The notes below the pieces were generated by a model. The model was not told the DNA's origin. It made no database searches and saw nothing but the letters and a program-made list of their open reading frames with translations. A stretch of DNA of 64,000 bases. It comes from Candidatus Andeanibacterium colombiense. GTDB taxonomy: Bacteria; Pseudomonadota; Alphaproteobacteria; Sphingomonadales; Sphingomonadaceae. The translations under genes and the position numbers were made by a program. Positions 51,473 to 59,054 of the stretch are shown here, piece after piece. The DNA lies in contig CP119316.1 of the NCBI GenBank assembly GCA_029202985.1, positions 2,963,001-3,027,000 on the forward strand, given 5' to 3'. Positions within the stretch are counted from its first letter, which is position 1. Every line of letters starts with the position of its first letter.

Positions 51473-53326
51473 ATGTCCGATACTACCGTCAGTCTCGGCG
51501 CCAGGGACGTGCTTGTCGAAACGCGCCCGAACGGTGAAATCGTCTTGCGGAATCCCGACCCGCTCGGGCCCTATCCGGCGCGCTTTACCGAACGACTGGA
51601 GCGATGGGCTGCCGAAGCGCCGGATCGCGTGTTCCTCGGCGAACGCGCGGGATCGGGCTGGCGGACCGTAACCTTCGCGGAAGCTTTGCGTACGGTCGAA
51701 GCGATCGGGCAGGCACTCGTGAACCGCGGGCTGGACAGCGGAACGCCGTTGATGATCCTCGCCGCCAACTCGATCGATCATGCGCTCGTCGCGCTTGCCT
51801 GCATGCATGTCGGCGTCCCTTCCGCGCCGATTTCGCTCGGCTATGCGACGCTCTCGACCGATTTCGAACGGCTTGCCTATGCGGTCGGGAAAGTCGGGCC
51901 CGCGGCGGTGTTCACCAACGATGCGGGCCAGTTCGCGACGGCGCTGACCGCGGTCCTTCCTCCGGACATGGAAATCATCGCGACCTCGGGCACCATTCCC
52001 GGCCGCACCGTCACGCCGCTGGCGGAGTTGAAAGCCACCGTGGCCGGACCGGGCATGGCAGCCGCGCGCGATGCGGTGACCGCGGATACGCCGGCGCGGC
52101 TCATCTTCACCTCGGGCTCCAGTTCGCTGCCGAAGGCGGTGATCAATACCCACGGCATGCTTGCGTCGAACCAGCAGATGCATGCGCAGGTATGGCGCTT
52201 CATGGAAGAAACGCCGCCGGTGATGGCGGATTGGGCGCCGTGGAATCATACCGCCGGGGCCAATGTCGCCCTGGGGGCGGCCGTCTATTTCGGCGGTTCG
52301 CTCTATATCGACGACGGCCGTGCAACTCCGAAGGAAATTCGCCGCTCGGTCGAGAATGCGGCGGAGATTCGCCCGACGGTCTATTTCGGGGTTCCGCTGG
52401 TCTATCAGCTGATCGCGCCGATCCTGCGCGCGGACCCGGCCTTGCGCGAAGGGTTCTTCGGCAGGCTGCAGATGCTGTTCTATGCCGGCGGCATGATCGC
52501 CGACGGCGTGTGGGACGATCTGCGCTCGATGATGGTCGAGACCCGCGGGGACCATGTCTACACCTGCGGCGGCTACGGCGCGACCGAGATGTCCCCCAGC
52601 GTATTGCTGAGTTCGTGGGATGCCGGCCGTCCGGGGATCGTCGGCCTGCCCGTGCCCGGGATTACACTGAAATTGACCCCCATCGGCGAAAAACTCGAAG
52701 CGCGTGTGAAGGGCCCATCGGTGACGCCGGGATATTGGCGGAGCGAAGAGGCGACGACCAAAGCTTATGACGAAGAGCGCTGGTACTGCACCGGCGACGC
52801 GGTACGCTTCGTCGATCCCGATCACCCGCTCGAGGGCATGCTCTACGATGGTCGATTGTCCGAGAACTTCAAACTGAGCACCGGAACCTGGGTGGCGGTC
52901 GCAAATCTGCGCACGCAGGCAGTGAAGTACTTCGAGCCGCTGGTGGGCGACGCGGTGGTTGTCGGCCAGGGCGAAAGCGAGATCGGTCTGGTGCTGTTCC
53001 CGATCCTGGAGGCCGGACGCAGAATCGCCGGATGCGAGGAGGCCGAAAGTCTGCCGGAATTGCTGGCGATGCCCAGCTTCCAGGATGAAATCCAGCGCCG
53101 CCTTGAAGCATTGAGCATGACCGGCAGTTCTGCGACGACCCGGGTGACTCGTGCCGTTCTGGTGGCTGAGCCGCCCTCCGGCGTCGAGATCACCGATAAG
53201 AACACGCTGAGTTTCAATGCCGTGATGAATCGGCGCGAGGCCGACATCCGGGCGCTCTATTCGGGAGAAACCGGCGACCGCTTCGTGTACTCGCAGGCGG
53301 CGAGCGTCCTCTCCAGAACCAACTGA
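51473..53326 (+). CDS. Acyl-CoA ligase, feruloyl-CoA synthase-like
   Basis: A 617-residue AMP-forming ligase after AGAGGA. The order and length match the feruloyl-CoA synthase group. PLGPYPARFTERLERWA opens the fold, and the ATP/Mg loop is LIFTSGSSSLPKAVINTH. GGYGATEMSPS is the A5 motif and the ADP-ribose-binding core is WYCTGDAVRFVD. It activates an aromatic or aryl-alkenoic acid to its CoA thioester. With AAHS importers and ETF-linked dehydrogenation in the same region, a phenylpropanoid-type acid is plausible, though the adenylation pocket cannot be read by eye. Confidence 0.9.
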   Translation: MSDTTVSLGARDVLVETRPNGEIVLRNPDPLGPYPARFTERLERWAAEAPDRVFLGERAGSGWRTVTFAEALRTVEAIGQALVNRGLDSGTPLMILAANSIDHALVALACMHVGVPSAPISLGYATLSTDFERLAYAVGKVGPAAVFTNDAGQFATALTAVLPPDMEIIATSGTIPGRTVTPLAELKATVAGPGMAAARDAVTADTPARLIFTSGSSSLPKAVINTHGMLASNQQMHAQVWRFMEETPPVMADWAPWNHTAGANVALGAAVYFGGSLYIDDGRATPKEIRRSVENAAEIRPTVYFGVPLVYQLIAPILRADPALREGFFGRLQMLFYAGGMIADGVWDDLRSMMVETRGDHVYTCGGYGATEMSPSVLLSSWDAGRPGIVGLPVPGITLKLTPIGEKLEARVKGPSVTPGYWRSEEATTKAYDEERWYCTGDAVRFVDPDHPLEGMLYDGRLSENFKLSTGTWVAVANLRTQAVKYFEPLVGDAVVVGQGESEIGLVLFPILEAGRRIAGCEEAESLPELLAMPSFQDEIQRRLEALSMTGSSATTRVTRAVLVAEPPSGVEITDKNTLSFNAVMNRREADIRALYSGETGDRFVYSQAASVLSRTN

Positions 53327-53477
53327 ATCCCGTTTTTTCCGGCAAGTCATTGCTGGCATTGTAATGCCGGTGGTGCGGCCTGTTCACGCAACCGCCCTGC
53401 GCGAGGTGAAGGTCGTTTGTATCGTGCGGCCGTGCGGCGACCGGCGCTCTGTCTCGCTTAGCGCTATTACCGAGGCA

Positions 53478-53514
53478 TTGACACCAGCGAGAATAACGAG
53501 ATACTCTAGGGTAT
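53478..53514 (+). promoter_or_regulatory. AraC-gene promoter with ATACTC-TA-GGGTAT operator
   Basis: TTGACA (53478-53483), a 16-base spacer and GATACT (53500-53505) resemble a sigma-70 promoter. The palindrome ATACTCTAGGGTAT (53501-53514) overlaps the -10. It differs by one arm base from the BVMO operator at 48802. A further GGTATC half-site is at 53522-53527. The AraC start is 63 bases downstream of the palindrome. Confidence 0.55.
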
Positions 53515-53576
53515 GAATCAAGGTATCAGGGTTTTTTGACCTTCCTCTCAAGAAAAATATAGTCCGGAGGAGTTGG

Positions 53577-54527
53577 ATGAAAGAGTCTCAGTTCTGTTGG
53601 TCCACGGATGACGCGGGGCAAGGTCTTGCGTTGGATCGCTGGGCAGCGCTCTGGGCCGAGCGCCTGATCGGTTGCGGCATCGATTCCGACGCCGATGCCG
53701 GTTTTGCCGCCTCGCTCAGAAGCTATGAATTGGCCGGGACCGGATTCCATTTCCTGCAATCCACCCGCTCGGACATCTGCCGGACCAGGGAATGCGTGGC
53801 CCGGTGGAGGAGCGACCGGTATTTCCTGATCCACCAGCGGGAAGGTGACATCGTGGTCGAGCAAAGCGGTCGCGTCGCGATCGTCGAAACGGGCGATTGC
53901 GTTCTCGTATCCGGCCGCTTGCCGTTCAGAATTCGGAATGCGGAAACGATGGACGCGCTGATCCTTGCGATCCCGGCGGATTTGTTGCTGGGTTGGATAC
54001 CGGAACCCGAAACGGTCACCGCACGCACGCTTGCGGGACAACATGGCTGGGGACGCGCGCTTGCGGCAACGCTCGCGAATTTCAACCGGTCCACTCCGGT
54101 CGAGCTTGCGCTCTCGCCGGCAATCGTGATGGACCAGATACTGGCGCATCTCGCGATCACCGCGAATTCCGATACCGGCACCACCAGTATACATCAGCGG
54201 GCGCTGCTGCGGCGGCTGGCGGATACTCTGTCGAACCGCTTCTGCGAACCCGACTTCGATCCGTCGCGCCTGGCGAGCGAGCATGGACTGTCAAAGAGAT
54301 ATGTCCACATGTTATTCGCAAAGGCGGGCACGAGTTTTAGCCGCGAACTGGAAAAGGTGAGGCTCGAGCGCGCCAAGCGCCTTTTGGAAGATCGGCGCTT
54401 CAACTGCGTCGACATCATGGAAATCGCGTTGCGTTGCGGTTTCCGGGATTCCAGCGGCTTTTCGAAGCGCTTTCGCGGACGTTACGGAGCGCCTCCATCC
54501 GCCTATCGCAGGCAACTGAGCGCCTAA
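53577..54527 (+). CDS. AraC-family transcriptional regulator (second copy)
   Basis: A 316-residue paralogue of the AraC protein at 34453. The N-terminal cupin-like half is less similar, while the DNA-binding half is nearly the same (ASEHGLSKRYVHMLFAKAG, then IMEIALRCGFRDSSGFSKRF). The two probably recognise related sites but different inducers. GGAGGAG precedes the ATG. Its promoter carries the ATACCC-type palindrome, so it may itself be controlled by one of the TetR proteins. It follows the ligase gene and precedes the glycolate operon, either of which could be its target. Confidence 0.92.
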   Translation: MKESQFCWSTDDAGQGLALDRWAALWAERLIGCGIDSDADAGFAASLRSYELAGTGFHFLQSTRSDICRTRECVARWRSDRYFLIHQREGDIVVEQSGRVAIVETGDCVLVSGRLPFRIRNAETMDALILAIPADLLLGWIPEPETVTARTLAGQHGWGRALAATLANFNRSTPVELALSPAIVMDQILAHLAITANSDTGTTSIHQRALLRRLADTLSNRFCEPDFDPSRLASEHGLSKRYVHMLFAKAGTSFSRELEKVRLERAKRLLEDRRFNCVDIMEIALRCGFRDSSGFSKRFRGRYGAPPSAYRRQLSA

Positions 54528-54662
54528 GCAGCGGCGCGAGTTGTTGGGGGAGGGCTCTCGATTGGTGACGCTATTTTATGGCGCGCGAACGATGCATTGG
54601 AATGCGGCGTGCTTGTTCGCGGGATACCACCGCATCCGGCAACGGATTGAGCAGGAGTAGCC

Positions 54663-56156
54663 ATGTCGATTTCAATGCCTCCTGCCGATCCCTCCGCCAT
54701 AGCCCGTCGCAGCGAGATCGCCGCAGCGCTGCGCGGCATCGTGCCGGGCGAAGGAGTAATCGAAGACGAGGAAAGCCTGCGCCCCTACGAATCTGACGGG
54801 CTTACAGCCTACCGCCAGCCGCCGCTGGTGGTTGTTCTGCCCGAAACCACCGAACAGGTATCGCAAATCCTTGCGTGGTGTCACCTGAACAGGGTCAAGG
54901 TAGTGCCTCGCGGAGCTGGCACCTCGTTGTCCGGCGGTGCGCTGCCGCTAGCAGACGCGGTGCTGCTCGGCATGGCGAGGTTCAATCGAATTCTCGAAAT
55001 CGACTACGACGATCGCCTGGTGACCGCGCAACCCGGGGTGACCAATCTTGCTGTCACCCGCGCGGTCGAAGCACGGGGCTTTTATTACGCGCCCGATCCA
55101 TCGAGCCAGATCGCGTGTTCGATCGGCGGCAATGTCGCGGAAAATTCCGGCGGCGTCCATTGCCTCAAATATGGTCTGACCACCAATAACGTGCTGGGCT
55201 GCGAGTTGGTGACGATCGAGGGTGAAGTGCTCCGCATCGGTGGGGGCGAGCTCGATCCGGCGGGCATGGATCTCGTGGGCCTGCTGGTCGGGTCGGAAGG
55301 GCTGCTCGGCGTGGTCACCGAAGTAACGCTGCGAATTCTGCCCCAGCCCGAAGCCGCCCGCGCGATGCTTATAGGCTTCGCCGATGTCGAGGCCGCGGGG
55401 CAATGCGTGGCGGACGTTATCGCGGCAGGGATCATTCCCGCCGGCATGGAGATGATGGACCGTCCGGCGATCCACGCTGCCGAAACTTTCGTCGGTGCAG
55501 GCTATCCGCTGGATGTAGAGGCGCTGCTGATCGTCGAACTCGATGGGACGTTGGCCGAGTGTGACCATCTGATCGCCGAAGTCGAAGCAATCGCGCTGAA
55601 GAACGAGGCAGCCAGCATGCGCATTTCGCAGGATGAGGAGGAGCGCGCTGTATTTTGGGCTGGCCGCAAGGCTGCTTTCCCCGCCGTCGGCCGGATCGCT
55701 CCCGACTATTACTGCATGGACGGCACCATTCCGCGCAAACGCTTGCGCGAGGTGCTGGAACGGATCGGCGAGTACTCGCGCGAATTCGGCCTTGAGGTCG
55801 CGAATGTGTTCCATGCGGGCGACGGCAATCTGCATCCGCTGATCCTTTATGATGCCAATCGGCCCGGCGAACTCGATCGAGCTGAGCAATTCGGTAATGC
55901 CATTCTCAGGCTATGCGTCGAAGTCGGCGGCGTCCTGACCGGCGAGCACGGGGTCGGGGTGGAGAAGCGCGACCTGATGCCGGAAATGTTTACCGAGACC
56001 GATCTGAAGCACCAGCAGCGGGTCAAATGCGCGTTCGACCCCGAACTGCTGCTCAATCCGGGCAAGGTCTTCCCGCAACTTCACCGGTGCGCCGAATTGG
56101 GGCGTATGCACGTACACCATGGCGAAGTGCCGTTTCCGAACCTGCCGCGGTTCTGA
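54663..56156 (+). CDS. glcD: Glycolate oxidase subunit GlcD (FAD-linked)
   Basis: A 497-residue FAD-binding PCMH-type oxidase. VVPRGAGTSLSGGALPLADAVLLGM (core GAGTSLSGGA) and GFYYAPDPSSQIACSIGGNVAENSGG (core GGNVAENSGG) bind FAD. The C-terminal FHAGDGNLHPLILYD and GGVLTGEHGVGVEK complete the family signature. With GlcE and GlcF it oxidises glycolate (or D-lactate-like acids) to glyoxylate and passes electrons to quinones. An AGGAG site precedes the ATG. It is the first gene of a tight glcDEF-glcG-glcB operon; GCATT/AATGC and CGCGAAC/GTTCGCG repeats in the 135-base leader may be regulatory. Confidence 0.93.
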   Translation: MSISMPPADPSAIARRSEIAAALRGIVPGEGVIEDEESLRPYESDGLTAYRQPPLVVVLPETTEQVSQILAWCHLNRVKVVPRGAGTSLSGGALPLADAVLLGMARFNRILEIDYDDRLVTAQPGVTNLAVTRAVEARGFYYAPDPSSQIACSIGGNVAENSGGVHCLKYGLTTNNVLGCELVTIEGEVLRIGGGELDPAGMDLVGLLVGSEGLLGVVTEVTLRILPQPEAARAMLIGFADVEAAGQCVADVIAAGIIPAGMEMMDRPAIHAAETFVGAGYPLDVEALLIVELDGTLAECDHLIAEVEAIALKNEAASMRISQDEEERAVFWAGRKAAFPAVGRIAPDYYCMDGTIPRKRLREVLERIGEYSREFGLEVANVFHAGDGNLHPLILYDANRPGELDRAEQFGNAILRLCVEVGGVLTGEHGVGVEKRDLMPEMFTETDLKHQQRVKCAFDPELLLNPGKVFPQLHRCAELGRMHVHHGEVPFPNLPRF

Positions 56157-56158
56157 GC

Positions 56159-57316
56159 ATGGTGATCGCCGGCGTTCCGTCATGCGAGGACGATGTCGCC
56201 GATGCGGTGGCTGACGCGGTGCGCGACGGGATCAAGCTTTCGGTCGTGGGCGGTGGTAGCAAGTCGGGCATCGGACGCCAGACAGCGGCGCGTGAATTGC
56301 CGATGGCTGGCCTGGCAGGCGTGATCCAATATGAACCTTCCGAACTCGTACTCACCGCAAGGCCCGGCACGCCGCTAGCGGAGCTGGTTCTCCTGCTGGC
56401 GGAAAATTCGCAGTATTTTGCCTTCGATCCGTTCGATCATGGGCCGATGTTCGGACAGCTGGCAGGAAGTTCGACTATCGGGGGGATCGTGGCAGGGGGC
56501 GTCAGTGGGTCGGGACGCATTTCCGCCGGTGCGGCGCGCGACCATCTGCTGGGCTTTCGAGCCGTCTCTGGCCGAGCGGAAATTTTCGCCGCCGGCGGGA
56601 AGGTAGTGAAGAATGTCACCGGTTTCGACCTCTCGAAGCTCGCCACGCAAAGCTGGGGCCGGCTGTTCGCCCTTACCGAACTCACACTCAAGGTGATGCC
56701 GCGCCCGCCCGAGCGGATCACTCTGATTCTGCCCGGTCTTGGCGACCGGGATGCAATCCGTGCGATGTCGGTAGCGATGGGATCTCAGGCCGAGGTTGCG
56801 GCCGCCGCGCATTACCCGGCCGCTGCCCGCAACGGAGAGAGCGCGACGATTTTTCGGATCCAGGGTTTTGGCCCGTCGGTGGCAGCCCGCCGGAGAATGC
56901 TGGAACACCTCCTGGCCGATTTCGGCCCGCTGCGGATTTCATCGGATAGAGAGGCAGCCGCGATGTGGGAATGCCTGTCGACCCTTGCACCGCTGGAGCG
57001 AGCAAAGCCGCTCTGGCGGATATCCGTGCGGCCGCGGCGCGCGGCTGAAGTCACAGCTGATTTTGAGGATCGGGATGCGGCGTGGCTGTTCGACTGGGCC
57101 GGCGGATTGGTCTGGCTCGCTACCGACGCCGATCCGGCGTTCGTCCGTGCGGCGGCGGCGCGCCGCGGCGGCCATGCGGCGCTCCTCCGCGCAGACCGTG
57201 CGATCAAGAACGAGACGGCGATTTTTCATCCTCCGGCCGCCGGCATTGCAGCGCTCGAGGGCCGCATTCGGGAGGCGTTCGATCCTTCCCGGGTTTTCCA
57301 GACGGGGCGTTTCTAG
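56159..57316 (+). CDS. glcE: Glycolate oxidase subunit GlcE (FAD-binding)
   Basis: A 385-residue protein starting two bases after glcD at ATG 56159. LSVVGGGSKSGIGRQ and LAGSSTIGGIVAGGVSGSGRIS are the FAD-binding segments, and GGKVVKNVTGFDLSKLATQSWG is the GlcE-type core (shown by its conserved KNVTGFDLSKL). It is shorter than GlcD and lacks the C-terminal HAGDGN segment, as expected for the second flavin subunit. It is required together with GlcD and GlcF for glycolate dehydrogenase activity. Confidence 0.92.
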   Translation: MVIAGVPSCEDDVADAVADAVRDGIKLSVVGGGSKSGIGRQTAARELPMAGLAGVIQYEPSELVLTARPGTPLAELVLLLAENSQYFAFDPFDHGPMFGQLAGSSTIGGIVAGGVSGSGRISAGAARDHLLGFRAVSGRAEIFAAGGKVVKNVTGFDLSKLATQSWGRLFALTELTLKVMPRPPERITLILPGLGDRDAIRAMSVAMGSQAEVAAAAHYPAAARNGESATIFRIQGFGPSVAARRRMLEHLLADFGPLRISSDREAAAMWECLSTLAPLERAKPLWRISVRPRRAAEVTADFEDRDAAWLFDWAGGLVWLATDADPAFVRAAAARRGGHAALLRADRAIKNETAIFHPPAAGIAALEGRIREAFDPSRVFQTGRF

Positions 57317-58627
57317 GTGCAGACGAAGTTTTCAGCCCAGGCTCTGGCCGATCCGGCGATGGCCGTGTCGGAAACAGTCATCCGCAAATGCGTGCATTGC
57401 GGCTTCTGCACTGCGACCTGCCCCACCTACGTGCTGTTGGGCGACGAACTCGATTCCCCCCGCGGGCGCATCTATCTGATCAAGGAGATGCTTGAGAACG
57501 GCCGTAAGCCCACTGCGGACGTGGTCAAGCACATCGACCGTTGCCTCTCCTGCCTGTCGTGCATGACAACTTGTCCTTCAGGTGTGAACTACATGCACCT
57601 CGTCGATCACGCGCGCGCCTATGTTGAGCGCGAGTACCGCCGGCCGTGGCACGAGCGCCTGCTGCGTCAGACGCTGGCAGCGATCCTGCCGTACCCCCGG
57701 CGATTTCGCGCTGCGCTGCTGTTCGGGCGGCTGGCGCGCCCTGCAATCCCACTGCTGCGCCGCATCCAGCCGCTGCGCCCGGTCGCTGCCATGTTGAGCC
57801 TGGTCCCGCGCCGGATCGAGCCGGCTGCACGGATCTTCCGTTCGGCGGCGTCGGGCGGGAAACGGCGCGTTGCGCTCCTGCAGGGCTGCGCCGAGCCGGT
57901 CTTGCGGCCGGGTATTAGGGACGCCGCGGTCCGCCTGCTCGGCCGTGCGGGTTTCGAGGTGGTCTTTGCCTCGGGCGAAGGGTGCTGCGGTGCGCTGGTC
58001 CATCATCTCGGGCGAGAGCGGTCTGCGCTGGATGCGGCGCGGCGCAATGTCGATGCCTGGACCGCAGAAATCGAGCAGGGCGGGCTCGAAGCGATCGTCA
58101 TCACCGCTTCGGGCTGCGGAACCACCATCAAGGATTACGGCTTCATGCTGCGGGACGATCCTGCTTACGCGGCGAAAGCGGCGCGCGTCTCGGCGTTGGC
58201 GAAAGACATAAGCGAACTGCTTGCGGGGATCGAGTTGCCGTTCGGAAGTCCACCGGGTTTGCGCGTCGCCTATCACCCGGCTTGCTCGTTGCAACACGGC
58301 CAGCGTGTGAAGACTGAGCCTGTCGGGCTGCTGGTTGCGGCAGGATATGAGGTGCACCTGCCGGAAGACGCGCATTTGTGCTGCGGTTCGGCGGGGACCT
58401 ACAACATTCTTCAAGCGGATATTGCCGATCAGCTCGGCAAGCGAAAGACGGCTAGCCTCGAACTGCTTGCCCCCGACGTGATCGCAACCGGCAATGTCGG
58501 CTGCGCCACCCAGATTGAGCGCTATGGGCGCGCGCCCGTGCTTCATATCGTCGAACTTCTCGACTGGGCGGCCGGCGGACCAGCCCCTGACGCTCTTCGA
58601 CATCATACCGAGAGGAGAATTCAGTGA
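57317..58627 (+). CDS. glcF: Glycolate oxidase iron-sulfur subunit GlcF
   Basis: A 436-residue protein beginning at GTG 57317, directly after the glcE stop. Two 4Fe-4S ferredoxin motifs are visible, CVHCGFCTATCP (about 23-34) and CLSCLSCMTTCP (about 76-87). Two CCG domains follow, with EGCCGALVHH and LCCGSAGTYN. It relays electrons from the flavins of GlcD/GlcE toward the quinone pool at the inner membrane. Its end overlaps the start of the GlcG-like gene by four bases. Confidence 0.93.
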   Translation: MQTKFSAQALADPAMAVSETVIRKCVHCGFCTATCPTYVLLGDELDSPRGRIYLIKEMLENGRKPTADVVKHIDRCLSCLSCMTTCPSGVNYMHLVDHARAYVEREYRRPWHERLLRQTLAAILPYPRRFRAALLFGRLARPAIPLLRRIQPLRPVAAMLSLVPRRIEPAARIFRSAASGGKRRVALLQGCAEPVLRPGIRDAAVRLLGRAGFEVVFASGEGCCGALVHHLGRERSALDAARRNVDAWTAEIEQGGLEAIVITASGCGTTIKDYGFMLRDDPAYAAKAARVSALAKDISELLAGIELPFGSPPGLRVAYHPACSLQHGQRVKTEPVGLLVAAGYEVHLPEDAHLCCGSAGTYNILQADIADQLGKRKTASLELLAPDVIATGNVGCATQIERYGRAPVLHIVELLDWAAGGPAPDALRHHTERRIQ

Positions 58628-59052
58628 ACCAAATTTCGCTAGCTCAAGCCAATGCGGTGATCGAGGGCGCGATCACTAAAGGCCGCGAACTCGGCTTGGC
58701 ACCGTTGACCGTCGCAGTCACCGATGCTGGTGGGCATCTGGTCGCGCTTCAGCGACAAGACCGATCATCCCTTTTTCGGCCGCAGATCGCCGCTGCGAAG
58801 GCTTGCGGGGCGCTAGGTGTCGGTATTTCAAGCCGCAAAATCGCGGAGATGGCCGCTGATCGTCCCACCTTCGTGGCTATGCTGGGCAATATTGCCCCCC
58901 AAGGGATCTTGCCGGCGGCGGGTGGCGTCATTGTCGTAGATCTTACCGGCGCCGCGATCGGGGCGGTGGGAGTTACCGGTGACACCTCCGACAATGACGA
59001 AGCTTGCGCGCTCGCAGGCCTTGCTGCGGCAGGCCTCCAGGCTCAGGGTTGA
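58624..59052 (+). CDS. glcG: GlcG/HbpS-family heme-binding-like protein
   Basis: A 142-residue single-domain protein of the GlcG/PduO-C/HbpS family. LGLAPLTVAVTDAGGHLVALQRQD is the conserved start (core VAVTDAGGHLVA), and GGVIVVDLTGAAIGAVGVTGDTSDNDEAC is the conserved end (core GAVGVTGDTSDNDE). The gene overlaps glcF by four bases and is the usual companion of glycolate oxidase genes. Its role in glycolate metabolism is not established; relatives bind heme or corrinoids. Confidence 0.9.
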   Translation: MNQISLAQANAVIEGAITKGRELGLAPLTVAVTDAGGHLVALQRQDRSSLFRPQIAAAKACGALGVGISSRKIAEMAADRPTFVAMLGNIAPQGILPAAGGVIVVDLTGAAIGAVGVTGDTSDNDEACALAGLAAAGLQAQG

Positions 59053-59054
59053 TC

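Noticed and set aside
51449..53359. 636-codon minus-strand frame
   Set aside because: Antisense to the acyl-CoA ligase, which carries all adenylate-forming motifs.
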